DNA of 63,682 nt. It comes from Bryobacteraceae bacterium. Its GTDB lineage: Bacteria > Acidobacteriota > Terriglobia > Bryobacterales > Bryobacteraceae. The first letter of the stretch is position 1; every line of letters begins with the position of its first letter. Below, one piece after another: positions 25,869-34,900 of this stretch. Location: assembly GCA_026129905.1 (NCBI GenBank), contig JAHCHE010000040.1:1-63682 (forward strand). Direction: 5' to 3'. A program made the translations under genes and the position numbers. The notes beneath the pieces are model-generated. The model saw only the letters and a list, made by a program, of their open reading frames with translations, was not told where the DNA came from and ran no database searches.

Positions 25869-27110
25869 ATGCCGGGACTACTTCTTCACGTAATTTTCTT
25901 CGCCGCGTTGGGCGGGGCAACGCTCGCGGCCGCCGAGCCGCTTCTGGAGAAGATCGACCTGTTCGAAGCGGGAAAGGACGGTTACGCGCTCTACAGGATT
26001 CCGGGCATCGCGGTCACGCGGACAGGGACGGCGCTGGCCTACTGCGAGGCGCGCAAGACGGATCGCGGCGACTGGGGCGCCATCGACATCTACCTTCGCC
26101 GCAGCGAGGACGGCGGGCGGACGTGGGCGCAGCGAACGAAGGTGGCCGGGATCGAGGGACCCCACCGGAAGAATCCGGCGGCGCTCGCGCAGGGGCTGGC
26201 CGGCGAAGGAGAGGTCACCTATAACAACCCTGTGGTCATCCCGGACGCGAAAACCGGCGCCGTTCACCTGCTGTTCTGCTACGAATACATGCGCGCGTTT
26301 TACATGCGGAGCGACGACGACGGCCGGACCTTCAGCAAGCCGGTGGAGATCACTTCCGCGTTCGAGGGTTTCCGATCGCGGTACCCCTGGCGGGTGCTGG
26401 CCACCGGACCCGGCCACGGCATCCAACTCCGGACGGGCCGCCTTGTGGTTCCCGTGTGGATTTCCACGGCCACGGGCGGGCACGCGCATCGGCCATCGGT
26501 GAGTTCGGTGATCTACAGCGACGACCACGGCAAGACATGGCGCGCCGGAGACATTGCGATTCCGGATACGCCCGAGTTCGTGATTCCGAACGAGGCGGCC
26601 GTGGTTGAACTCGCGGACGGCCGCGTCATGCTGAACGCGCGCAGCGAATCGAACGCGCACCGGCGGATCGTCGTTTACAGCAAGGACGGGGCCACCGGGT
26701 GGTCACGGCCGTCATTCCAACACGACTTGCTCGAGCCCATCTGTATGGCGGGCCTGGCGCGGCTGACCGTGAAGCCGAAGGATGACCGGAATCGCCTGCT
26801 GTTCTCCAACCCGGACAATCTCGACCGGCGGGACGGCAAGGCCGAGCCGGGGAGAAATCGCGACCGCAGGAACCTGACGGTCAAGCTGAGCTACGACGAA
26901 GGCGGGACGTGGCGCGTGGCGAAACCGCTGGAACCGGGCTGGTCCGGCTACTCGGACCTCGCCGTGGCGGGCGACGGAACCATTCTCTGCTTCTACGAGC
27001 GCGGCGGACTGGCCGAGGATCACTTCAAGACCGCCGCGCTGACGCTGGCGCGCTTCAACGTAGAGTGGCTGACGAGCGGCGACGATCGTCTGTCCCGTGA
27101 AAAGCCCTAA
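25869..27110 (+). CDS. Exo-alpha-sialidase-like BNR-repeat protein (GH33)
   Basis: 413 residues with a signal peptide (LLLHVIFFAALGGATLAAA). The sialidase YRIP motif is at 42-45 with the Arg of the active-site triad, and Asp-box (BNR) repeats SEDGGRTW (79-86), SDDDGRTF, SDDHGKTW and SYDEGGTW mark the six-bladed propeller. EARKTDRGDWGAID near 60-73 fits the region carrying the general acid Asp. The product should release sialic acids or a related nonulosonic acid in the periplasm or outside the cell. It stands next to a SET-domain gene with which it probably has no functional tie. Confidence 0.88.
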   Translation: MPGLLLHVIFFAALGGATLAAAEPLLEKIDLFEAGKDGYALYRIPGIAVTRTGTALAYCEARKTDRGDWGAIDIYLRRSEDGGRTWAQRTKVAGIEGPHRKNPAALAQGLAGEGEVTYNNPVVIPDAKTGAVHLLFCYEYMRAFYMRSDDDGRTFSKPVEITSAFEGFRSRYPWRVLATGPGHGIQLRTGRLVVPVWISTATGGHAHRPSVSSVIYSDDHGKTWRAGDIAIPDTPEFVIPNEAAVVELADGRVMLNARSESNAHRRIVVYSKDGATGWSRPSFQHDLLEPICMAGLARLTVKPKDDRNRLLFSNPDNLDRRDGKAEPGRNRDRRNLTVKLSYDEGGTWRVAKPLEPGWSGYSDLAVAGDGTILCFYERGGLAEDHFKTAALTLARFNVEWLTSGDDRLSREKP

Positions 27111-27158
27111 TCCGGTCAACGCAGTTGACACCAGTGGTTATAATTTCGTTGAGTAAAC

Positions 27159-27686
27159 GTGAGTCCGACCAGGAATTCTTCCCCAAGGAACGGAACGCCT
27201 TCCAATAACGGCAAAAGCGTTCCCGATTTACGAGCTTCGAGCGTATTCCCGGGTCCCGAGCCGCGCCTGGACCCCCGGCGCTGCTGCTTCCGGCTGCGGC
27301 TGGGCCCCTCGACGATCCACCGCTGGGGCGTTTTCGCCGACGAGCGGATTCCCGCCGGCCGCAAAGTGATGGAGTACACCGGCGAACGGATCAGCCGCAA
27401 GGAAACGAAGCGGCGCTCGGCGGCCGACCTGCACTACCTGTTTACGCTGGACAAGTACTGGACGGTGGACGGGGCGGTGGGCGGCAGCGGCGCCGAATTC
27501 ATCAATCATAGCTGCGACCCGAACGTGTACTCGCGGATCGTCAAGGGCCACATTCTCTACATCAGCCTCCGCGAGATCGAGCCGGGCGAGGAGCTCACGA
27601 TCGACTATCACTTCGCCAAGGACGTCGAACGGGTCTCCTGCGCGTGCGGCGCGGCAAACTGCCGGGGCACGATCAACCTGAGATGA
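27159..27686 (+). CDS. SET-domain lysine methyltransferase-like protein
   Basis: From GTG 27159 the protein is 175 residues. Motifs of the SET fold are all present: WGVFADERIPAGRKVMEYTG, the NHSCDPN pseudoknot motif (FINHSCDPNVY), EIEPGEELTIDY, and a post-SET cysteine cluster CACGAANC that should bind zinc with the pseudoknot Cys. This is a full eukaryote-like SET plus post-SET arrangement. The first 30 or so residues are low-complexity, so the true start may be further in. A TATAAT hexamer at 27139-27144 would place transcription start only a few bases ahead of the GTG. It overlaps the convergent enolase-like gene by 14 bp. Confidence 0.85.
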   Translation: MSPTRNSSPRNGTPSNNGKSVPDLRASSVFPGPEPRLDPRRCCFRLRLGPSTIHRWGVFADERIPAGRKVMEYTGERISRKETKRRSAADLHYLFTLDKYWTVDGAVGGSGAEFINHSCDPNVYSRIVKGHILYISLREIEPGEELTIDYHFAKDVERVSCACGAANCRGTINLR

Positions 27687-28962
27687 AGCGGCGAAACACG
27701 GCCGAACCGGCGTAGGGGAGATCCGAGCGCGCCTCGATCTCGAGCAGGCGGTTGAACTTGGACAGCCGCTCCGAGCGGGTGACGGAACCCGGCTTAAACT
27801 GGCCCGCCCCGGACGCCACCGCCAGGTCCGCAACGAAAGCGTCCTCGGTTTCGCCGGAGCGGGTCGAGACGACGGCCAGCATGCCGGCTTCGCGCGCCCG
27901 GTCGGTCGCCCGGAACGTTTCGGTCAGCGTCCCGATCTGGTTCATCTTGACGAGGACGGCATTGGCGGCGCGGGATCGGATGCCGCGCTCCAGGCGTTCC
28001 ATGTTGGTGGTGAACAGGTCGTCTCCGAGGATCTGCGCCCTGCGCCCGAGTCGAGCGGCGAGGGCGGCCCAGCCGTCCCAATCGTCCTGGTGGAGGCCAT
28101 CCTCGATCGAAAGCACGGGGTAGCGGTCCGTCCACTCCGCCAGCGTCTCGATCATCCCCGGCGCGTCGAGCATCCGGCCGTCCGTCTTGAGGCGGTAAAG
28201 ACCATCTTCGAAGAAGTGAGACGAGGCGACGTCCAGCCCGATCGAAACCTGCTCGCCGGGGCGATAGCCGGCCTGCTCGATGGCGGCCGTGAGCAACTCG
28301 AGGCAATGCTCGTTCGACGCGACGTGCGGGCCCCAGCCTCCTTCGTCGGCCACCCCGGTCAGGCGATAGCCGGCCGCTTTCGTCTGGCGGAAAGCCGCCC
28401 GGTGAATCGCGACGACGGCCTCGACAGCCGCGGCGAAGGTGGGGAATCCGTGGGGGATCGCCAGGTAATCCTGGAACTCGATGCTGCGATCCGCATGCAG
28501 CCCGCCCGAGAAGATGTTGACCATGGGGACCGGCAGGCAAGGCTCGCGGTGGCCGGCCAGATGCTGCCAGAGCGGCATTCCCAACGCCACCGAGGCCGCC
28601 CGGGCCACGGCGCAGGAGACGCCGAGGATCGCATTGGCGCCGAGCCGGGACTTCGCCGCGGTTCCGTCAAGCGCGATCAGGCGCTCGTCCAGGGCCTGTT
28701 GATCGGCGGCGTCCATGCCCTCGACGGCGGGGCCGAGGATGCGCTCGACGTTCTCCACCGCTTGCCGCACGCCCTCTCCGCCGTATCGCGAGGGGTCGCC
28801 GTCGCGCAGTTCGCACGCTTCGTGGCGGCCGGTGGAAGCGCCGGAGGGAACCTGCGCCCAAGCCGACGCTCCGGAAGTGAGTTCGGCTTCGACGGCGACG
28901 GTGGGGCGTCCCCGCGAGTCGAGGATCTCCAGGGCGCGAAGGCGGCGGACGGTCAGAGGCAT
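27673..28962 (-). CDS. eno: Enolase-like protein with altered catalytic residues
   Basis: From the ATG at 28962 this is 429 residues, the normal enolase length. The loop SGASTGRHEA (41-50), His156, Glu207 (ADEGGWGP), metal ligands Asp244, Glu287 (SIEDGL) and Asp314 (LGDDLFTTN), catalytic Lys339 (VLVKMNQIGTLTET) and Lys390 are all kept. Two positions are not: the Glu equivalent to yeast Glu168 is Asp165 (EFQDYL instead of a QEF context), and the normally invariant His of S-H-R-S-G-E-T-E-D is Thr367 (VVSTRSGETED). It is therefore either a weak 2-phosphoglycerate dehydratase or an enolase-fold enzyme for another acid. It overlaps the kinase gene upstream by 10 bp. An in-frame extension to 29511 is antisense-type sequence and is not part of the gene. 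Confidence 0.85.
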   Translation of the reverse strand: MPLTVRRLRALEILDSRGRPTVAVEAELTSGASAWAQVPSGASTGRHEACELRDGDPSRYGGEGVRQAVENVERILGPAVEGMDAADQQALDERLIALDGTAAKSRLGANAILGVSCAVARAASVALGMPLWQHLAGHREPCLPVPMVNIFSGGLHADRSIEFQDYLAIPHGFPTFAAAVEAVVAIHRAAFRQTKAAGYRLTGVADEGGWGPHVASNEHCLELLTAAIEQAGYRPGEQVSIGLDVASSHFFEDGLYRLKTDGRMLDAPGMIETLAEWTDRYPVLSIEDGLHQDDWDGWAALAARLGRRAQILGDDLFTTNMERLERGIRSRAANAVLVKMNQIGTLTETFRATDRAREAGMLAVVSTRSGETEDAFVADLAVASGAGQFKPGSVTRSERLSKFNRLLEIEARSDLPYAGSAVFRRFISG

Positions 28963-29948
28963 TTCCGTAGCTTCTCGAAGAAGGCGGCGACGGTGGCGGG
29001 CGGCCGGGGAATCATCGTCCGGGCGAACGAGCGGATACGCTCCTTCAACTCGGGTTCCCGTATGTATTCGGCCGGGGATTTGCCGTCGATTCGGGCCAGC
29101 AGCAGGCACGCCAGGTGGCGGCAGGTGGCGGGTTCGAACCATTCGGCGCCGGACGGCAGTCCGTCCGCGGCCGCGTCGAAAAAGCGGTGGGCCAGGGTTG
29201 CGTAGCGCGATGCCCACGGGGGACGGTAGAACGACTTCAGGGCCAGGTGATTCAGCAGGAAGCCGGAATCGAACGACGGGTCGCCGAAGTGGATTACCTC
29301 GAAGTCGATGGCCATCACGGAATCGCCGGCCACCAGGAAGTTCTTGGGGCTCCAATCGCCGTGCACCAGCGAGCAGGTCCGGGTCCGCGCCTCGCCGATG
29401 CGCGCGTGGAAGTGCTCGGCCAGGTCGGGATGGCGCGAGGCGGTGAAGCGATAGTAGGGGTCGAGACGCAGTTGGTCGAACGCGGCGAGGTCGCCGAAGA
29501 TGCTCCGCCATCGTTCCGACTGCCAGCCGGCGCGGACCATGTCCGACATCATGGCGCCGATCCGCCCGGCCGTAGCCTCGTCTGTCGCGCCGTCAAGGAG
29601 CGACGTCTTCCAGGTTCGGGCCGCGGCGGGCGCGGCGCTCATGGCGAAGAGGCAGTTCTCCGGATCTTCGAAGACGATCTCGGGCACGCACCCTGGCGCG
29701 AGATACGGCGCCAGCAGCCGCATGGCGGCGCACTCGCGGTGGATGCGGGTGCGGTCGGCGAACCAGTCCTCTTCCACCCGCAGCTTCGGCAGAGCCTGTT
29801 TGAGCACGATACGCCGGTCCGCGGATTCCGCCAGCAGGACCGTGTTGGATACGCCGCCGCCGAGGGGGGCGATTGTCCAGCGCCGGCCGCGGGTCTCGGG
29901 CCGCGCCGCCAGGTAGTCGCTTGCGTTAACGGGAAGAAGTTCGAACAA
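28953..29948 (-). CDS. Aminoglycoside-phosphotransferase-like small-molecule kinase
   Basis: 331 residues with APH/choline-kinase-fold motifs: the N-lobe GGGVSNTVLLAESADRRIVLK with the ATP-binding Lys, the catalytic loop LVHGDWSPKNFLV with its Asp and Asn, and the metal-binding AIDFEVIHFGDPSFDSGF. It ends 10 bp inside the enolase-like gene, so both are translated from one mRNA. The family phosphorylates hydroxyls on sugars, amino alcohols or methylthioribose; the pairing suggests it acts in the same pathway as the enolase-fold enzyme. The specific substrate is unknown. It diverges from the sugar isomerase at 30017. Confidence 0.85.
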   Translation of the reverse strand: MFELLPVNASDYLAARPETRGRRWTIAPLGGGVSNTVLLAESADRRIVLKQALPKLRVEEDWFADRTRIHRECAAMRLLAPYLAPGCVPEIVFEDPENCLFAMSAAPAAARTWKTSLLDGATDEATAGRIGAMMSDMVRAGWQSERWRSIFGDLAAFDQLRLDPYYRFTASRHPDLAEHFHARIGEARTRTCSLVHGDWSPKNFLVAGDSVMAIDFEVIHFGDPSFDSGFLLNHLALKSFYRPPWASRYATLAHRFFDAAADGLPSGAEWFEPATCRHLACLLLARIDGKSPAEYIREPELKERIRSFARTMIPRPPATVAAFFEKLRKCL

Positions 29949-30016
29949 GCAGCCTCATAACAGCGTACCCCAGAGACGCCGGCCCGCGGCTGTCTACAAT
30001 AGAGGCAGGAGCGGAA

Positions 30017-30931
30017 GTGAAAATCTCGCTGGGCACCTGGTCCTTCTCGTTCGGACCCTACGCGGACGATCCCATCCCATGGGAAAAGACCATCGAGCGA
30101 GCCGCCGCCGCCGGCTACGACGGAGTGGAGATCTGTGGTTTCTCGCCGCATATCGCGCTGGAGGATTACCCAACCAGCGAATCGCGGCGCCCCGTTGTCG
30201 CGCGTTTGCGCGATCTGAGCCTGGAGGTCTCGGGCTACTCGGCCGATTTCACCACCGTCACTCCCGCAGCCGAAGAAAACAAGCAGAAGTACCTGGACCT
30301 GTTCCGGCGGAACCTGGATCTGTGCGTCGATCTCGACGCTCCGCTGATCCGTGTGGATAGTGGAACGGCGCCCGGCTGGCTGACCCAACGGGAGTACGAG
30401 GAGGCTTTCGAACGGCTCGCCGAGGTGTGGCGGGAAGCCGCGGAGGCGGCGGAGCAGGCGAATGTGCTGATGGGCTGGGAGTTCGAACCGGGTTTCGTAT
30501 TCAACAAGCCCTCGGAAATCGTCTTGCTGCACGACAAGGTGGCGCACCCCAACTTCAAGGTCCTTTTTGACACGGCGCACGCGTACACGTGCAGCGTGGC
30601 GGGTCCGCGCCAGCAAGGCAAGCATGAGACGCTAAAGGGCGGCATTTCCGATTTGCTGAAGATGCTGGAAGGACGCATCGGGCACGTCCACCTGGTGGAT
30701 TCCGACGGCACGCTGTATGGCGACGAGACGAGCACGCACCGGCCGCTCGGGGAAGGGCAGATCGATTGGGCAACCTTCGGGCCGCGCCTGGCGCAGACCG
30801 CGCCGGTGTCCTGGTGGTGCGTGGACCTGTGCTTTTGCGCGAACAGTTGGGACCTGGTGGAGCCGAGCCTGGAGTTCGTGAAGCGGATGCTGGCGCCGAC
30901 GGGACAGGCATCCGCGCAGAGCCGGCGCTGA
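30017..30931 (+). CDS. Sugar phosphate isomerase/epimerase (xylose-isomerase-like TIM barrel)
   Basis: From GTG 30017 (ribosome binding site AGGAG) this is 304 residues. It has the AP endonuclease 2 / xylose isomerase-like barrel pattern: MKISLGTWSFSFG at the first strand, AAAAGYDGVEICGF, the metal site pieces WEFEPGF, VLFDTAHAY, GHVHLVDSDG and a terminal WWCVDLCF strand. Enzymes of this type interconvert keto-sugars. No leader peptide is seen, so it is cytoplasmic. It diverges from the kinase/enolase-like pair over about 70 bp and could be co-regulated with it. Confidence 0.85.
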   Translation: MKISLGTWSFSFGPYADDPIPWEKTIERAAAAGYDGVEICGFSPHIALEDYPTSESRRPVVARLRDLSLEVSGYSADFTTVTPAAEENKQKYLDLFRRNLDLCVDLDAPLIRVDSGTAPGWLTQREYEEAFERLAEVWREAAEAAEQANVLMGWEFEPGFVFNKPSEIVLLHDKVAHPNFKVLFDTAHAYTCSVAGPRQQGKHETLKGGISDLLKMLEGRIGHVHLVDSDGTLYGDETSTHRPLGEGQIDWATFGPRLAQTAPVSWWCVDLCFCANSWDLVEPSLEFVKRMLAPTGQASAQSRR

Positions 30932-30963
30932 CCCGCGGCGCGACGCCGAATCGAGGGACGTCT

Positions 30964-31767
30964 CTACGCGATCTCGACGCCGAGTTCGGCAAGCGCGGCC
31001 GAGATGTCGCGAGCGCAGCATTTCGTGCACCGGACAATCGCGTCGAACAGTCCGGGAGTACACCGGGCCTTCGGGGCGCTTAGCGCGATTCCGGCGCAGA
31101 CCCGGCCGGCCGCGTCGAATATCGGCGCGCCAACGAGGATCGCGCCTTCGATCGTTTCCTCGTCGTTCACGGCGTACCCCAGCTTCCGGACCTCGGCCAG
31201 GTTGGCCATAACGGCGGCCTTGTCGGTCAGCGTGTGCCCGGTGTAGCGGGTGAAGGGCCCGTCGCCGAGGGCAGCTTCCCGCTCGGAGTCCGGCAGGTAG
31301 GCCGCAATCGCTTTGCCCACGGCAGAGGCATGTAGCGGCGACGGGTCGCCGCGGTGCAGCGAGAGCCGAAGCGGATGATAGCCTTCAGCTTCCTCGATCA
31401 GGTACACCCGGTCGCCCCGGCGTTCCGCCAGCCAAACGGACTCGCCGAGTTCGTCGCGGAGACGTTCGATATGGGGCCGGGCGGCATTGGTGAGGGTCGC
31501 CTTCCCTGCGGCGCCGCGCGCCAGCGCCAGCACCTTCAGGCTGAGGGCGTAATTGCCGCGCTCGGCGCTGCGCTCCACGTAGCCCAGGCTCTTGAACGTA
31601 TATAAGATGCGAAACGCCGAACTTTTGACTAATCCGACTTCGGCGGCAATGTCCTTCAGGCTCTTGCCACCGTCCGCGCCGGCAAGCGACTCCAGAACGC
31701 GTACTGCCTTCTCGATGACCTCGATATGGTTTCTCGCGGGCATTCTGTTCCCATATACCAGACTCAT
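30964..31767 (-). CDS. IclR family transcriptional regulator
   Basis: 267 residues from ATG 31767; the ATG at 31743 (MPARNHIEVIEKAVRVLESL) is an equally good start. The N-terminal winged helix-turn-helix is SLKDIAAEVGLVKSSAFRIL then YTFKSLGYVERS; the effector domain contains LSLHRGDPSPLHASAVGKAI and the GYAVNDEETIEGAILVGAPI block, both diagnostic of IclR. Cys-rich end (CTKCCARD) is unusual. Its likely targets are the tandem receptors directly upstream on the same strand or the sugar isomerase with which it converges; that is inference from position. A 17-bp palindrome at 31779-31795 may be its own operator. Confidence 0.92.
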   Translation of the reverse strand: MSLVYGNRMPARNHIEVIEKAVRVLESLAGADGGKSLKDIAAEVGLVKSSAFRILYTFKSLGYVERSAERGNYALSLKVLALARGAAGKATLTNAARPHIERLRDELGESVWLAERRGDRVYLIEEAEGYHPLRLSLHRGDPSPLHASAVGKAIAAYLPDSEREAALGDGPFTRYTGHTLTDKAAVMANLAEVRKLGYAVNDEETIEGAILVGAPIFDAAGRVCAGIALSAPKARCTPGLFDAIVRCTKCCARDISAALAELGVEIA

Positions 31768-31778
31768 CCGTCAAGAAG

Positions 31779-31795
31779 GTTCTGGTGCTCAGAAC
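31779..31795. promoter_or_regulatory. Palindrome GTTCTG-N5-CAGAAC upstream of the IclR gene
   Basis: GTTCTG at 31779-31784 and CAGAAC at 31790-31795 are perfect 6-bp inverted arms around a 5-bp centre, 11 bp before the upstream start codon of the IclR gene. IclR proteins bind short palindromes and often autoregulate. The assignment is by position only. Confidence 0.4.
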
Positions 31796-31877
31796 ATCTT
31801 CTTCTCTGCGGAACTATACTGTCCCAAGGAAGACGGAATGTCAAGCTGACGGGCGTGAAAAGCCCAACGGGAGGGAA

Positions 31878-31903
31878 AGCCCCGGCCCTTGCGGACCGGG
31901 GCT
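31878..31903 (-). terminator. Candidate terminator after the receptor gene
   Basis: AGCCCCGG (31878-31885) pairs with CCGGGGCT (31896-31903) over a 10-base loop, 33 bp downstream of the stop of the receptor ending at 31936 on the minus strand. Only a short T run (TTCCCTC) follows on that strand. The stem core is the same as in the stronger terminator at 35636-35659. Confidence 0.6.
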
Positions 31904-31935
31904 CGTGATTCGAGAGCGCGCGAAGCGCCGCTACG

Positions 31936-34900
31936 CTACCACTCGATGCGGCCGGAGATCTCGATGGTACGGCCGCCGCCGACCGAAAGCAGTCGGCCGA
32001 AGACGGGGCTGGTGATATTGGTGCTGGCCCAGCCGCGGCCCACGCGCTTGAAGGCGTTGATGAAGGACGCGCCCACTTCGATCCGGGTCTGTTCCCAGAT
32101 GGGGAAGTACTTGCTGATCCGGAAATCCTCGGAAGCTTGGTGAGGACCCCGGATGTTGAGGAACCGGGGCGCGGTGCCCACCCGGAGCGGCGTACCATTT
32201 CCGGTGCGCGGACTCTGCGCGAAGCCGGTCGGATTGAGATACGGGGTGGGGTTGAAGAAGTCGGTATTCGCCGGCGCGCCGCCCAGAGTCTGTTCGGCGC
32301 CAGTGACATCGGGCCGCGGCGCATCGCCGCCCAGAACGGCGTTGACGCCGCTCTGGCTCACCCCAACCGGGAACCCGGAGGTGTACTGGTGGATGCCGCT
32401 GAGCTTCCATCCGCCGACGATCCAGTTCCCCCACCTGAGGTCAACCGCTCTGCCGACGCCGATCGGAAGCTCGTAGATCCAGGTGATCTTGAGCTGGTGC
32501 GGCAGGTGGTAGCCGGCCAGGGAACGCTCGAGAGAACGGTTGTAGACGTCCTGTGCGCCGGTGTAAAAGGAGTCTGGGCCATTGTCGTCGTTGTAGCCCA
32601 TGGTCTTGCTGAAGGTGTAGCCGACGAGGATGCCCACTCCATTGGAGAAGCGGCGCGTGGCGGTGAGTTGGAAGGCGTTGTACAGCGAATTCACGCTGTA
32701 GGGATACGCTTCGGTAACGCCGGTGAATTGGGGCCACGGTTTCAGCGCCTGCGCCACGGACTGGTTGTTCGGGAACGTGTCGTACGGTCTGTACTGCGGG
32801 TGGCTACCAACCAGCTCGCGCAGCGTATCGCCCATGCTCAGGAAGCTGACCGGGAGCACATTGAGATTGCCGTACGGGCGGCCCCAGAGCCGTGTGCCTT
32901 TGCTGCCGATATAGGCGAGTTCGAGCACGGTTTGGGCCGGGAGTTCGTACTGCGTGGTGAAATTCCAGTTCTGCACGTAGGGGAGCCTGTTGGAATCGCG
33001 CGCTGTCGTGGCGCGGCTCGTGAAGTTCCCCGCGGCGGGATTGGTGTTGGGAAGCGAACCCTGCAACGCCGGGTACGCCTGGTCCAGGAACATCGCCGGG
33101 TCGTCGACGAAGCCGGTGGGGCTCGTGCCGGTCAGAACAGGGATGACGCCGTTGAAACCGAAGGTGAAGGCGTCGTAACCCCAGTCGTTCCGGATCTGGG
33201 GCGTGTTGGTGATGCCGTAACCGCCGCGGACCACGAGTTTTTGGTTCACCTGGTACGCGAAGCCGGCCCGCGGGCCGAACTGGCCCCAGTTGGTGTCCTG
33301 GAAGCGGTCGGCGAAGACCAGCGCGCCGGGCCGGTTTCCCGCTCCGGGGTTCGGCGCGTTCAGGTCGACCATCGACATGCGATCGGTGACTTCGTTGAAC
33401 GCTCCGATCACTTCCCAGCGGAAGCCGAAGTTCATGGTCAGCTTCGGGCTGACCTTCCAATCGTCCATCACGTAGAATGCATGCGACGGGTGGCGAAACC
33501 CGGTGGTTGCGCCGACAACGCCGCGGCTGGCGCTCTGCGGGGCGCCAAGGACGAAACTGGCGAACGCGTGTCCGGTTTCGTTCGAATAGCCCGGCAACAT
33601 GGTCTGATCCGGCCGGAACTGGAATGTTCCGGAACCGGACTTGCCCCTGGTGTTGTAGTAGTAGTTGCGGTGCTCGTAGCCGAAGCGCATGCTATGCGCG
33701 GCGCGGATAAAGGTGACGTCGTCCTGAATGATCCAGCTTCCGTTGGCGCCTTCACCGGCGCTGGAGGAGCCGATCTGGTGGATCGTGCCACCCTGCCATT
33801 CGGTACCGCCGAAGTCCATCCGCGGGAAGTGCGTCGGGGCGGTGTTCCGGACGCCGACCTGTTCGGCCCAGCCCTGGTCTACGTAGACCGACTGGTTGGC
33901 GTTGCGGAAGCGGTTGTAGCCGGCCGCGAACCGGTTCAGGACGGTCGGGGTCACGGTCGAATTCAGCGACAGGCGCACAATGCGCGACGGGGTGTACTGG
34001 TTCTGCCAGGTCTGCGTCGGCAGTCCTGGAGGCGTCGGAAGGTAGCGGCCGCCGGGCGAGTTGTTCCGGTTGCGGTACTCGTGGTTGTAGACGCCGGATA
34101 TCCGGTGGTTGTCCGTGAGATTGTGATCGGCCTTGATCATGTAGGTACGCAGGTCGAAGAACGGGCAGCAGGTGCCGACCGTGGGCGTGTTGAGGACCAT
34201 GCGATCCAGTTCCGGATCCACGATGCCCACGTTCCCGATGATGTTCTGGCTTACGGGACTGAAGCGGCTCTGCGGGATGATGTTGCCCGGGAAGGGATCG
34301 CGGATGGGGTTGCCGTTCGGTCCGACGGTTGTGCTCAGCGGATCGTAGATCTGGCCGAAGACGACGTTGCGTCCCAGGGCGTCCGTTCCGATCACGCTGC
34401 CCGAGCGCGAATTGCCGGTGAAGGCGGGATCGAGCATCCGCGCGAAATTACCCTGTTTCATATCCCTGGTCGCCAGCGTCGTGTTGAAGCCGGTGATGTT
34501 GAACTCGGAGCGGTCGGTTACTTCGATACTGCCGAAGACAAAGGTGCGGTTCCGGCCGTCATAGACTTTCGGAATGTAGACCGGGCCGCCGGTCGCGACG
34601 CCGTAGTTGTTCTGCCGGAACGGGGTCTTCCGTGCGCCGCGCGAGGTGAGCGACAGCGGAGCGGCATTCAGCGCCTCGTTCTGGATGTAATAGAAGCCGG
34701 AGCCGTGGAACTCGTTGGTGCCCGACTTCAGCGCGAAGTTCGCCACCGCGGTCTGGCCCCCGTTGTACTGCGCGCCCATTGCGCCGGTGTGCAGTTTGAA
34801 CTCGCCGACCGCTTCGGCCGACGGACTCATCTCGTTATTGTTGCCGCCGGAGAGATCGGAGCGGCCGAGCGGGATGCCTTCGATCAGGATCTCGTGCGAG

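Noticed and set aside
27125-27144. TTGACA followed by TATAAT upstream of the SET gene
   Set aside because: The two hexamers are only 8 bp apart, far too close to serve together as -35 and -10. The TATAAT alone could still be used.
29000-29511. N-terminal extension of the enolase-like frame
   Set aside because: The extra residues are Arg/Pro-rich, overlap the kinase gene in another frame, and enolases start at the ATG at 28962.
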